Below are positions 28,214 through 36,755 of a stretch of DNA of 64,000 bases, piece after piece (position 1 is the stretch's first letter; every line of letters begins with the position of its first letter). The DNA comes from CAIYZT01 sp052387855 (GTDB lineage: Bacteria > Pseudomonadota > Alphaproteobacteria > Rhodobacterales > Rhodobacteraceae), in NCBI GenBank assembly GCA_052387855.1, contig JBQTIT010000051.1, positions 10,408 to 74,407 on the forward strand, in the 5' to 3' direction. Below the pieces are notes generated by a model. It did no database searches. It was not told where the DNA came from and saw nothing but the letters and a program-made list of their open reading frames with translations. A program made the position numbers and the translations under genes.

Positions 28214-30121
28214 TCAAATCGCGATCTGCTGGCCCATCTCGACCACGCGGTTCGAGGGCAGGCAGTAGAACGCGGTCGCGTCGGCGGCCGAGCGTGACAT
28301 CGCGACGAACAGGCGTTCCTGCCAGAACGGCAGCCCCTTTTGCCGCGCCGGGCGGAAGGTGCGGCGGTTGAGAAAGAACGAGGTGGTCATGATGTCGAAC
28401 TTCTCGCCGCGCCGCCGGGCCAGGGCCAGCGCCTTGGGCACGTTCGGGGTCTCCATATAGCCAAAGTGGATCTTGACCCGCAGGAAGTTCTCGGACAGCC
28501 GCTCCATCTGGATGCGGTGTTCGTCGGGCACGGTCGGCGTCGTGGTCACCGACACCGTGACGATGAAATTCTGCGCGTGCAGCACCCGGTTGTGCTTGAG
28601 GTTGTGCATCAGGGCCGAAGGCGCCGTCTCGGGGTCCTGGGTCAGAAAGACGGCGGTGCCGGGCACCTCGATCGGGTGCGACTTTTGCAGCATGCCGATC
28701 AACTGCTGCAGCGGCACGGCGGCGTCGGAGGACTTGCGCGCAACATAGGTCGTCGCCCGCACCCAGGTATAGATCATCAGGCAGATCGCGCCGGAAAGCA
28801 GGATCGGCACAAAGCCGCCGTCGGCGAACTTGGCCACATTAGCGCCGAGGAACATCACCTCGGTCGCCAGGATCGGCAGCATCACCGCGCCGACCAGCCA
28901 GACCGGCCAGCCCCAGAGCTTGCGGAACAGCACCATGGCCAGGATCGAGGTGATCACCATGTCGCCCGTGACCGCGATGCCATAGGCCGAGGCCAGACGC
29001 GAGGAGGACCCGAACGCGATCACCAGCGCCAGCACCCCGACCATCAGGATCAGGTTCACGCGCGGCATGAAGATCTGGCCAAGCTGCGTCTCTGACGTGT
29101 GGCGGATCTCGAGCCGCGGCAAGAGCCCCATCTGCACCGCCTGACGCATCATCGAGAAGGCGCCCGAGATCACGGCTTGGCTGGCGATCACGGTCGCGGC
29201 GGTCGCCAGGATCACCAGCGGCAAGAGGGCCCAGTCCGGCGCCATCAGAAAGAACGGGTTCTCGGCGGTCTCGGGCTGGTGCAGCACCAGGGCGCCCTGG
29301 CCAAGGTAGGACAGCGCGAGCGCGGGAAAGATCAGAAAGCCCCAGGCCAGACGGATCGGCCTGCGCCCGAAATGGCCCATGTCGGCATAAAGCGCCTCGC
29401 CCCCGGTCACCGCCAGAAACACCGACCCCAGCACAATGAAGCTGGCCAGCCCGTTGTGGGCCAGGAATCCGGCCGCATATTGCGGGTTCAGCGCCTTTAG
29501 GATCTCAAGATCGTCGCCGACATGGCGGATGCCCATGGCGGCCATGGCCAGGAACCACACCACCATGATCGGCCCGAACAGGATCGAGACCCGCTCGGTT
29601 CCCTGCGACTGGAACAGGAACAGACCCAGGATGATCAGCACCGTCACCGGCACGACATAGGGCGCAAAGGCGGGCGTGACCAGCGACATGCCCTCGACCG
29701 CCGAGAGCACCGACATCGCCGGCGTGATCATCGCATCGCCAAAGAACAGCGAGATGCCCACCACCCCGACCGCCAGAAGCCAGGCCGGACGCTTGCGCAG
29801 CGCCTGCTGCACCAACGCCACCAGCGACAGCGTGCCGCCCTCGCCACGGTTGTCGGCGCGCATGACCAAGAGCACATACTTGACCGTCACGATCAGGATC
29901 AGCGTCCAGATCAAAAGCGAAATCACGCCGATCACCTCGGCGCGGGTCAGCCCGTCGCGGCCGGCGGCGTGCAGGGATTCGCGCATCGCGTAGATCGGGC
30001 TCGTGCCGATGTCGCCGTAGACGACACCGATGCAGCCAAGCACCAATTTCCACAGTTTTCCCGGCACATGGCCGTCTTGGGCCGGCTGTTCGGGTGAGGG
30101 CTGCTCAGCGGAAGACGTCAC
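28214..30121 (-). CDS. kup: Kup low-affinity potassium transporter
   Basis: H+/K+ symporter of the KUP/HAK family. From the GTG at 30121 it has 635 residues, near the usual 620-630. There are twelve membrane helices and a C-terminal cytoplasmic domain. Family marks are VYGDIGTSPIYAMRE near the N-terminus and FFGDAMITPAMSVLSAVEGM. AAAGG precedes the GTG at good distance. An in-frame ATG at 30193 would add 24 unconserved residues and lacks a good ribosome site. It sits inside the pyrimidine region without obvious functional link. Confidence 0.93.
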   Translation of the reverse strand: MTSSAEQPSPEQPAQDGHVPGKLWKLVLGCIGVVYGDIGTSPIYAMRESLHAAGRDGLTRAEVIGVISLLIWTLILIVTVKYVLLVMRADNRGEGGTLSLVALVQQALRKRPAWLLAVGVVGISLFFGDAMITPAMSVLSAVEGMSLVTPAFAPYVVPVTVLIILGLFLFQSQGTERVSILFGPIMVVWFLAMAAMGIRHVGDDLEILKALNPQYAAGFLAHNGLASFIVLGSVFLAVTGGEALYADMGHFGRRPIRLAWGFLIFPALALSYLGQGALVLHQPETAENPFFLMAPDWALLPLVILATAATVIASQAVISGAFSMMRQAVQMGLLPRLEIRHTSETQLGQIFMPRVNLILMVGVLALVIAFGSSSRLASAYGIAVTGDMVITSILAMVLFRKLWGWPVWLVGAVMLPILATEVMFLGANVAKFADGGFVPILLSGAICLMIYTWVRATTYVARKSSDAAVPLQQLIGMLQKSHPIEVPGTAVFLTQDPETAPSALMHNLKHNRVLHAQNFIVTVSVTTTPTVPDEHRIQMERLSENFLRVKIHFGYMETPNVPKALALARRRGEKFDIMTTSFFLNRRTFRPARQKGLPFWQERLFVAMSRSAADATAFYCLPSNRVVEMGQQIAI

Positions 30122-30225
30122 TGTATCGCCTTTGGTATTTCCGCCCCGCCGGGGCCCGGGAACGCTTGGATCGGAACGGCTGGTTACACCCATCGGCGCC
30201 CAAGGTCCAGCGCAGTGACGTCAGG

Positions 30226-30840
30226 TCAGGGCCTCTCGGCGCGGAGCAGCCGGTCAAACAGCATGTCCAGAAACGGCTCTGCCTCGGCATAGGGGTCGTG
30301 GCCCTCGCCCAGGATCGCGCGCACCTGCACGTCGAAATCGGCATAGTGCTGGGTCAGGGCCCAGACCGAAAAGATCAGGTGCTGCGGCGGCACGCGGGCC
30401 AGGCGGCCCTCGTCCATCCAGCGTTCAAGAAGCTGGCACTTGTCGTCCACCAGCGTTTTCAGATCGCCCGAGATCGCCTCCATGATCCGGGGCGCGCCTT
30501 GCAGGATCTCGTTGGCGAAGAGCCGGCTCTCGCGCGGAAAATCGCGTGAAAGCTGCAACTTGCGCCGGACATAGGCGCGAAATTCCCCGATGGGCTCGCC
30601 GTCCGGGTCCAGGGCGCGCAGCGGGTCGAGCCAGGTCTTGAGCAGCCCGTCAAGCAGGGCGCGGTGCACCGCCTCTTTCGAGGGGAAATAGTACAGCAGA
30701 TTGGGCTTGGAGAGGCCGGCCTGCTCCGCGATCTGGTCCAGCGTCGCGCCGCGAAAGCCGTGCTGGGAAAAGACCCAGAGCGCGGCCTCAAGGATGGCGG
30801 CCGAGTTGCGCTCCTGAATTCTGGTCCGTTGCTTCTTCAT
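30226..30840 (-). CDS. TetR-family regulator (RutR-like)
   Basis: A 204-residue TetR repressor. The HTH region reads GATLDQIAEQAGLSKPNLLYYF, given here as two parts: GATLDQIAEQ and GLSKPNLLYYFPSKE. The C-terminal domain (FANEILQGAPRI, ALTQHYADFDVQ) belongs to the RutR group, which senses uracil/thymine. The start MKKQRTRIQ was preferred to a longer Gly/Arg-rich frame. Paralogue of the TetR gene at 31428-32060. Which of the two is the true pyrimidine regulator is unproven; the other has operator-like sites at its promoter. Confidence 0.88.
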   Translation of the reverse strand: MKKQRTRIQERNSAAILEAALWVFSQHGFRGATLDQIAEQAGLSKPNLLYYFPSKEAVHRALLDGLLKTWLDPLRALDPDGEPIGEFRAYVRRKLQLSRDFPRESRLFANEILQGAPRIMEAISGDLKTLVDDKCQLLERWMDEGRLARVPPQHLIFSVWALTQHYADFDVQVRAILGEGHDPYAEAEPFLDMLFDRLLRAERP

Positions 30841-30933
30841 GCCTGCCCCTGTTCGCGGCCGCCGCCCGCAGGGGCAATCTTTGCCCCCGCCCGCCCCCCG
30901 GCGCAAGCCGGCAATGCCGGGGCGGGGCGCGCG

Positions 30934-31380
30934 CTACATCACCTCGCGCAGGCCCGCGACCACCAGCGCGTGATCCTCGGCCTCGGGCAGGCCGGACACG
31001 GTGGCCACCGCGACCATCCCCGTTCCGCGCACCATCACCGGCACCGCGCCGCCGCTGGCGGCATAGTCGGCGCTGTCCAGGCCATTGTCGGCCAGACTTC
31101 CACCCTTCAGCGCCAGCCGTCGCGTGACCAGGAGCGAGGGCTGCTGAAACATCAGCGCCGTGGCCGACTTGCGCCGCGCCCACAGATCGTTGAGCGGCGC
31201 CGAGCCGGGCAGGGCGGCGTGAAAGAAGGTGCGCTGGGCCGAGCGGATGTTGACCACCACCGGCAGGCCCGCGGCGCGGCGCACGATCGCCTGCCCCAGG
31301 GCCAGCGCCCGGTTCTCGTCAAAGCTGTCAAGGACGAGGCCGGCAAATTCGGTCGAGAGGGCTTCAAGCGCGTCGTTCAT
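30934..31380 (-). CDS. UPF0303 / HbpS-GlcG-like protein
   Basis: A 148-residue protein of the heme-degrading-domain (UPF0303, YBR137W) group. Family marks include VVVNIRSAQRTFFHAALPGSAP in two parts (VVVNIRSAQRTFFHAA, LPGSAP), WARRKSATALMF and GMVAVATVSGLPEAEDH. Homologues often sit with catabolic genes, but the substrate is unclear. It lies between two TetR genes on the same strand. Confidence 0.8.
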   Translation of the reverse strand: MNDALEALSTEFAGLVLDSFDENRALALGQAIVRRAAGLPVVVNIRSAQRTFFHAALPGSAPLNDLWARRKSATALMFQQPSLLVTRRLALKGGSLADNGLDSADYAASGGAVPVMVRGTGMVAVATVSGLPEAEDHALVVAGLREVM

Positions 31381-31427
31381 GTCCGGGCCTTTCAGGCAAG
31401 CAGGGGGGGGCGGCGTGGCCGCGGGGA

Positions 31428-32060
31428 TCACAGCGCGCCGATGCCGCGCAGGATCATGGTCTTGACCGATTTCTTGGCGTCGAGCCACTGCTGATCGCTC
31501 AGCGGACGCCCGCCGTTCAGCGTCTCGATCTGGTGGCCGAAGTCGGCATAGTGCTGCGTGGTGGCCCAGAGCATGTACAAGAGATGCTCGGGGTCGACCG
31601 GGGCCATCTTGCCCTCGTCGATCCAGCGCTGGATCAGCCGCGCCCGCCCCGTGGTCCACTCGCGCAGCGTGGTCTCCAGATAGTCCTGGATCACCGGCGC
31701 GCCATGCATCACCTCGGACGCCCAGACCTTCGATCCGTCCGGATGGCGCCGCGAGATTTCCATCTTGGCGTCGATATAGGCGCCGATCCCCTCGATGGGC
31801 CCGGGGGCATTGTCCATGCTGTCGGCCGCGTGCAGCCAGAAGTCGAAGATGTTCTGCACCACGCGGCGGTACAGGTCTTCCTTGGTGGCGAAGTAATAGA
31901 GCAGGTTGGCCTTGGGCAGGCCCGCGACATCGGCGATAAGCTGCACCGTCGCGCCGCCGAACCCGGCCTCGGCAAAGACCTTTTCCGCCGCGCGCAGGAT
32001 CGCCGCCTCGTTCTGCTGGCGGATCTCGTTTCGGCGCAGCGGACGCAGGGTTTCGGACAT
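31428..32060 (-). CDS. TetR-family regulator, probable pyrimidine-catabolism repressor (RutR-like)
   Basis: A 210-residue regulator. The HTH reads GATVQLIADVAGLPKANLLYYF (in parts GATVQLIADV, GLPKANLLYYFATKED). The C-terminal domain resembles RutR (WASEVMHGAPVI, TTQHYADFGHQ). It is divergent from the carbamoylase gene. The shared 126-bp promoter region has two palindromes close to the E. coli RutR operator, which supports autoregulation and control of pyrimidine genes, probably relieved by uracil or thymine; the ligand is inference. Confidence 0.9.
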   Translation of the reverse strand: MSETLRPLRRNEIRQQNEAAILRAAEKVFAEAGFGGATVQLIADVAGLPKANLLYYFATKEDLYRRVVQNIFDFWLHAADSMDNAPGPIEGIGAYIDAKMEISRRHPDGSKVWASEVMHGAPVIQDYLETTLREWTTGRARLIQRWIDEGKMAPVDPEHLLYMLWATTQHYADFGHQIETLNGGRPLSDQQWLDAKKSVKTMILRGIGAL

Positions 32061-32082
32061 CGCATTGCCCCCAAGATTTTCA

Positions 32083-32098
32083 TTGACCGGATGGTCAG
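32083..32098. promoter_or_regulatory. RutR-type operator 1
   Basis: TTGACCGGATGGTCAG matches the known E. coli RutR palindrome TTGACCANNTGGTCAA at all but two of the 14 defined positions. It lies 23 bp before the divergent TetR start codon. A second copy is 34 bp away. Confidence 0.75.
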
Positions 32099-32116
32099 GT
32101 TGTGGTGCGCTTCAAC

Positions 32117-32132
32117 TTGACCATACGGTCAG
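32117..32132. promoter_or_regulatory. RutR-type operator 2
   Basis: TTGACCATACGGTCAG, two mismatches to the RutR palindrome, 55 bp before the carbamoylase ATG. The centre-to-centre distance to site 1 is 34 bp, about three helical turns, which suits cooperative binding on one face of the DNA. Confidence 0.75.
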
Positions 32133-32186
32133 GAAAAGATTCGCCGCAAGGGGCATCAAGACCCCGCCGCGACAGGGAGATCTGGC

Positions 32187-33437
32187 ATGAGCGCACCGGG
32201 GGCGAACGCCCGCATCAATTCCGCGCGCCTGTGGGACAGCCTCGATCAGATGGCGCTGATCGGCCCCGGCGTGGCCGGCGGCTGCAACCGTCAGACCCTG
32301 ACCGATGCCGATGGCGAGGGGCGGCACCTGTTCCAGCGCTGGTGCGAGGGGGCGGGCATGACCATGGGCGTCGACACCATGGGCAACATGTTCGCCACCC
32401 GCCCCGGCACCGATCTCGCCGCGCTGCCGGTCTACATGGGCAGCCATCTAGACACCCAGCCCACCGGCGGGCGCTATGACGGGGTGCTGGGCGTTCTGGG
32501 CGCGCTGGAGGTGGTGCGCACGATGAACGACCTCGGCATCCGCACGCGCCATCCGGTCGTGGTGACCAACTGGACGAATGAGGAAGGCGCCCGCTTTGCC
32601 CCCGCCATGCTCGCCTCCGGCGTCTTTGCCGGCATCCATACCGAGGAGTATGCCAAGGCCCGCCGCGACCTTGACGGCAAGGTCTTTGGCGAGGAACTGC
32701 GGCGGATCGGCTGGGAAGGGTCAGAGCCGGTCGGCGCGCGCCGGATGCACGCGATGCTGGAGCTGCACATCGAACAGGGCCCGATCCTGGAGGCCGAGGG
32801 CAAGGACATTGGCGTTGTCACCCATGGTCAGGGCCTGTGGTGGCTTGAGATCACGCTGACGGGCAAGGACGCCCACACCGGCTCGACCCCGATGAACATG
32901 CGGGTGAATGCGGGGCTGGGCATGGCGCGGATCACCGAGCGGGTGCACCAGATCGCGATGGCGCACCAGCCGGGTGCCGTGGGCGCGGTGGGGCAGGTCA
33001 AGGTCTTTCCGAACTCGCGCAACGTGATCCCCGGCAAGGTGGTGTTCACGGTCGACATCCGCTCGCCCGAGCAGGCCAAGCTTGACGCGATGAAGGCCGA
33101 GGTGATGCGGGCGGCCCATGCGGTGGCGGCGGAGCTGGGGCTGGGCTGCGCGATCGAGGACGTGGGCCATTTCGACCCGGTGACCTTTGACCCCGGCCTT
33201 GTGAAGATCGTCCGGCAAAACGCGGAAAAACTTGGTTATTCCCACATGGACATCGTTTCGGGCGCCGGACATGACGCCTGCTGGATCAACCGCGTGGCGC
33301 CCACGGTGATGATCATGTGCCCCTGCGAGGGGGGGCTGAGCCACAACGAGGCCGAAAAGATCAGCCCGGAGTGGGCGGCGGCGGGGACGGATGTGCTCTT
33401 GCACAGCGTGTTGCAGGTGGCGGAGGTGGTGGGGTGA
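32187..33437 (+). CDS. Zn-dependent N-carbamoyl amidase (beta-ureidopropionase type)
   Basis: A 416-residue hydantoinase/carbamoylase-family M20 enzyme that would hydrolyse N-carbamoyl-beta-alanine, the third step of reductive pyrimidine breakdown. Metal ligands are visible: His in MGSHLDTQ, Asp in GRYDGVLG, Glu in NWTNEEGARF, His in ELHIEQGP and a late His in GAGHDACW. The next catabolic gene is hydA. N-carbamoyl-amino acids or allantoate are alternative substrates; the preTA/hydA context favours ureidopropionase. Divergent from the RutR-like gene with operators between. Confidence 0.92.
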   Translation: MSAPGANARINSARLWDSLDQMALIGPGVAGGCNRQTLTDADGEGRHLFQRWCEGAGMTMGVDTMGNMFATRPGTDLAALPVYMGSHLDTQPTGGRYDGVLGVLGALEVVRTMNDLGIRTRHPVVVTNWTNEEGARFAPAMLASGVFAGIHTEEYAKARRDLDGKVFGEELRRIGWEGSEPVGARRMHAMLELHIEQGPILEAEGKDIGVVTHGQGLWWLEITLTGKDAHTGSTPMNMRVNAGLGMARITERVHQIAMAHQPGAVGAVGQVKVFPNSRNVIPGKVVFTVDIRSPEQAKLDAMKAEVMRAAHAVAAELGLGCAIEDVGHFDPVTFDPGLVKIVRQNAEKLGYSHMDIVSGAGHDACWINRVAPTVMIMCPCEGGLSHNEAEKISPEWAAAGTDVLLHSVLQVAEVVG

Positions 33438-33454
33438 GCGTTCAGGGAACTCTC

Positions 33455-33545
33455 GTCCCGGGCTTGACCCGGGACCTCTATCAGCAACCGGCACTGCCCT
33501 TTATAAGCAGAGGCCCCGGATCAAGTCCGGGGCGGGGTTTACCTG
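33455..33545. repeat. palindromic repeat upstream of the GIY-YIG gene
   Basis: One copy of the family also seen at 6862-7745: TCCCGGGCTTGACCCGGGAC, a ~30-bp spacer, then an arm GGCCCCGGATCAAGTCCGGG. It follows the carbamoylase stop by about 20 bp and could form a terminator-like structure. Confidence 0.7.
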
Positions 33546-33575
33546 CTATTAACCTTGACGCGCCAGACTGCGGGA

Positions 33576-33860
33576 ATGGCGCATTTCGTCTACATCCTGG
33601 CGTCGCGGCCTTGCGGAGCGATCTACATCGGGCGCAGCGCAAACCTTCCCGCACGGGTCGAAGCCCATCGTGCCGGGCTGTCGGTGCATACGGCGAAATA
33701 CAAGATATTTACCCTGGTCTGGTTCGAAACCCACGAGGATTTCTCCACAAGCCTGCAACGCGAGCGCGCCATCAAGCGCTGGCCGCGGGCATGGAAGAAT
33801 GCGCTGATCGCCGAGCGCAATCCGAACTGGCAGGATGTGTCGGCGCATTTCCCCTTGTGA
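33576..33860 (+). CDS. small GIY-YIG nuclease-domain protein
   Basis: A 94-residue, single-domain UPF0213/YhbQ-type protein. The motif is FVYILAS ... AIYIGRSANLPARV, with the later catalytic region QRERAIKRWPRAWKNALI and an NPNW segment. The ATG at 33576 was chosen because the fold begins there (MAHFVYIL). It lies inside a pyrimidine gene cluster with palindromes on both sides, so it looks inserted. No role in pyrimidine metabolism is expected. Confidence 0.88.
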   Translation: MAHFVYILASRPCGAIYIGRSANLPARVEAHRAGLSVHTAKYKIFTLVWFETHEDFSTSLQRERAIKRWPRAWKNALIAERNPNWQDVSAHFPL

Positions 33861-33861
33861 T

Positions 33862-34401
33862 TCCGCGTCCCGGGCTTGACCCGGGACCTCTGCCTGCCAT
33901 CTGCGCAACACTGAACCAGAGGTCCCGGATCAGGTCCGGGACGGGGATTGTCTTGACCAGCAGAGGCCGCCCATGACCGCTGTGATCGACCGCAGCCCCG
34001 CCACATCCCGCCCCGGGCTTGACCCGGGGTCTCTGTCTGTTGGAGCCACCCCGAAATGTACGAGGTCCCGGTTCAAGCCCGGGACGGGGATTGTCTTGTC
34101 CAACAGAGGCCACACATGACCACTGTCATCGACCGCAGCCCCGCCACATCCCGCCCCGGGCTCGACCCGGGGCCTCTGTCGGCTGGAGGCACCCGGAATG
34201 GCACGAGGTCCCGGATCAGGTCCGGGACGGGGATTGTCTTGACCAGCAGAGGCCGCCCATGACCGCTGTCATCGTCCGCAGCCCCGCCACATCCCGCCCC
34301 GGGCTTGACCCTGGGTCTCACTCAACCCGGGTTACCCGGCTTGCCCCGAGGTCCCGGGTCAAGCCCGGGACGGGTATTCCTTTTTTCCGGAGGGTCCACA
34401 C
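33862..34401 (+). repeat. 143-bp tandem repeats carrying copies of the hydA start region
   Basis: The stretch holds palindromes (near 33868, 34011, 34152 and 34294) and three units of exactly 143 bp. Each unit has a purine-rich AGAGG and an ATG at 33973, 34116 and 34259; the real hydA ATG, 34402, continues the same spacing. The leaders match: CCACACATGACCACTGTCAT in the second unit against CCACACATGACCACCATCAT at hydA. Each unit encodes a 48-residue ORF (33973-34119, 34116-34262, 34259-34405) beginning MTAVIDRSPATS or a close variant. Each stop overlaps the next ATG as ATGA, the last overlapping hydA. They may be translated leaders or simply duplication debris. Confidence 0.85.
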
Positions 34402-35853
34402 ATGACCACCATCATCCGCAACGGCACCATCGTCACCGCCGACCTCACCACCAAGGCCGATGTCCGCATCGAGGGTGGCGTGATCACCGAGATCGGCCCG
34501 AACCTGCGCGGCGGCGCCGAGCTTGACGCCACCGGCTGCTATGTCATGCCCGGCGGGATCGACCCGCATACGCATCTGGAGATGCCCTTCATGGGCACAT
34601 ACTCCAGCGATGACTTTGAATCCGGCACCCGCGCGGCCCTTAGTGGCGGCACGACGATGGTGGTCGACTTCGTCCTGCCGGGGCAGGGGCAGGGGCTGAT
34701 GGATGCGGCCCAGATGTGGCACAACAAATCCACCCGCGCCAATTGCGACTATTCCTATCACATGGCCATCACCTGGTGGGGCCAGAAGGTGTGGGAGGAT
34801 ATGGAGGCCTCGGTCAAGGCCGGCATGACCTCCTTCAAGCACTTCATGGCCTACAAGGGCGCGCTCATGGTCAATGACGATGAGATGTACCAGTCCTTTC
34901 GCCGGGTGGGGGACCTTGGCGGTCTGGCCATGGTCCATGCCGAGAACGGCGATGTCGTGGCCGAACTGACCGCCAGGCTGATCGCCGAGGGCAACACCGG
35001 CCCCGAAGCCCACGCCTATTCGCGCCCGCCGCAGGTCGAGGGCGAGGCGACCAACCGCGCCATCATGATCGCCGACATGGCCGGCGTGCCGCTTTACGTC
35101 GTCCACACCTCTTGCGAAGAGGCGCACGAGGCGATCCGCCGGGCGCGCCAGCAGGGCAAGCGTGTCTGGGGCGAGCCCTTGATCCAGCACCTGACGCTGG
35201 ACGAGAGCGAATATTTCCACCCCGACTGGGACCATGCCGCGCGGCGGGTGATGTCGCCGCCCTTCCGCGACAGAAAGCACCAGGACAGCCTTTGGGCCGG
35301 GCTTCAATCGGGTAGCCTGTCCGTGGTGGCGACGGACCACTGCGCCTTTACCACCGAACAGAAAAGGTTCGGGCTGAAAAGCTTTGCCCAGATTCCCAAC
35401 GGGACGGGGGGGCTGGAGGACCGGATGCCGATGCTCTGGACAACCGGCGTGAACACCGGGCGGCTGACGATGAACGAATTTGTCGCCGTCACCTCGACCA
35501 ACATCGCCAAGATCCTGAACTGCTACCCGAAAAAGGGCGCGGTTCTGGTGGGGGCCGATGCCGACCTGGTGGTGTGGGATCCGGAGCGGGAAAAGACCAT
35601 CACCGCCGGCGCGCAGCAATCTGCCATCGATTACAACGTGTTCGAGGGCAAGCGGGTCAAGGGCCTGCCGCGCTATACCCTGACGCGGGGGCAGGTCGCG
35701 GTGACCGAAGGCGCGGTGACGACGCACGAAGGCCACGGCCGCTTTGTCGGCCGCGAGGCGCGCCCGGCGGTGAACCGCGCGCTGAGCGCCTGGAAAGACC
35801 TGACCGCCCCGCGCCCGGTGGCGCGGACCGGCGTGCCGGCGACGGGGGTTTGA
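34402..35853 (+). CDS. hydA: dihydropyrimidinase
   Basis: Opens dihydrouracil/dihydrothymine to the N-carbamoyl-beta-amino acid, the second step of the pathway. It is a 483-residue amidohydrolase, the typical length. The first metal pair is in GGIDPHTHLEMPF, the carboxylated Lys in SFKHFMAYKGAL, and the late metal Asp/His region reads VVATDHCAFT. GGAGG stands 8 bases before the ATG, and the ATG also overlaps the stop of a repeat-borne leader ORF. The stop overlaps the start of the ABC ATPase gene (TGATG). Confidence 0.95.
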   Translation: MTTIIRNGTIVTADLTTKADVRIEGGVITEIGPNLRGGAELDATGCYVMPGGIDPHTHLEMPFMGTYSSDDFESGTRAALSGGTTMVVDFVLPGQGQGLMDAAQMWHNKSTRANCDYSYHMAITWWGQKVWEDMEASVKAGMTSFKHFMAYKGALMVNDDEMYQSFRRVGDLGGLAMVHAENGDVVAELTARLIAEGNTGPEAHAYSRPPQVEGEATNRAIMIADMAGVPLYVVHTSCEEAHEAIRRARQQGKRVWGEPLIQHLTLDESEYFHPDWDHAARRVMSPPFRDRKHQDSLWAGLQSGSLSVVATDHCAFTTEQKRFGLKSFAQIPNGTGGLEDRMPMLWTTGVNTGRLTMNEFVAVTSTNIAKILNCYPKKGAVLVGADADLVVWDPEREKTITAGAQQSAIDYNVFEGKRVKGLPRYTLTRGQVAVTEGAVTTHEGHGRFVGREARPAVNRALSAWKDLTAPRPVARTGVPATGV

Positions 35854-36647
35854 TGCGCGACACCGCCGCCCCCCAGCCCGTCATCGAGGCCAAGGGCCTG
35901 AACCTGGTGTTCGACACCGGCGACGGGCCCGTCCATGCGCTGAAGGATGTCGACCTGACCATCGGCAAGGGCGAGTTCGTGTCGTTCATCGGCCCCTCGG
36001 GCTGCGGCAAGACCACCTTTCTGCGCGCCATCGCGGCGCTGGAGCATCCGACGGGCGGCTCGCTGACCGTCAACGGCATGACGCCCGACCAGGCGCGGCA
36101 GGCGCGGGCCTATGGCTATGTGTTTCAGGCGGCGGGGCTTTACCCCTGGCGCACGATTGCCGGCAACGTCCGGCTGCCGCTTGAAATCATGGGTTTTTCC
36201 AGGGCCGAACAGGACAGCCGCGTGGCCCGCGTGCTGGAGTTGGTGGAGCTGTCGGGCTTTGGCAGGAAATTCCCCTGGCAGCTTTCGGGCGGCATGCAGC
36301 AGCGCGCCTCGATCGCGCGCGCGCTGGCCTTTGACGCCGACATCCTCTTGATGGACGAGCCCTTTGGCGCGCTGGACGAGATCGTCCGCGACCGGCTGAA
36401 CGAGGAGGTGCTGAAGCTCTGGGCGCGGACGGGCAAGACCATCGGCTTTGTCACCCATTCGATCCCCGAGGCGGTGTACCTGTCGACCCGGATCGTGGTG
36501 ATGTCCCCCCGCCCGGGGCGGATCACCGACGTGATCGACAGCCCCCTGCCGCGCGAGCGCCCGCTTGAGATCCGCGACAGCCCGGCGTTCATCGAGATCG
36601 CGCAGCGGGTGCGCGAGGGGCTGAGGGCGGGGCATGCGGATGACTGA
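35853..36647 (+). CDS. ABC transporter ATPase (NitT/TauT-type), pyrimidine-linked
   Basis: A 264-residue ATPase with Walker A (GPSGCGKTT), Q-loop FQAAGLYPW, signature LSGGMQQR, Walker B (ILLMDEPFGALD) and H-loop VTHSIPEA. It is coupled to hydA by a TGATG overlap and followed by two NitT/TauT-type permeases and a THI5-like binding protein. The set probably imports pyrimidines or related compounds. Confidence 0.93.
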   Translation: MRDTAAPQPVIEAKGLNLVFDTGDGPVHALKDVDLTIGKGEFVSFIGPSGCGKTTFLRAIAALEHPTGGSLTVNGMTPDQARQARAYGYVFQAAGLYPWRTIAGNVRLPLEIMGFSRAEQDSRVARVLELVELSGFGRKFPWQLSGGMQQRASIARALAFDADILLMDEPFGALDEIVRDRLNEEVLKLWARTGKTIGFVTHSIPEAVYLSTRIVVMSPRPGRITDVIDSPLPRERPLEIRDSPAFIEIAQRVREGLRAGHADD

Positions 36648-36670
36648 TCGCGCGCCTTGCCTCACCCAGG

Positions 36671-36711
36671 GCGGGGGGCTGCCTGCCCCCCGCGCGGCAA
36701 TGGGCATTGCC
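36671..36711. terminator. two adjacent hairpins after the ABC ATPase gene
   Basis: GCGGGGGGC/GCCCCCCGC with a 5-base loop (36671-36693) and GGCAAT/ATTGCC with a 4-base loop (36696-36711). They are followed by CCCCCCGGGGATATTTGGGC, a GATATTT-bearing motif seen in another form (AAATATCCC) near 63932. They lie inside the transporter operon before the SMR gene and may attenuate or process the transcript. Confidence 0.45.
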
Positions 36712-36755
36712 GCCTCCCCCCGGGGATATTTGGGCACAGAGGATGGGGGCGAAAG

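Noticed and set aside
30121..30193. Longer N-terminus of Kup from the ATG at 30193
   Set aside because: The extra 24 residues are unlike the family and lack a ribosome site; GTG at 30121 gives the usual length.
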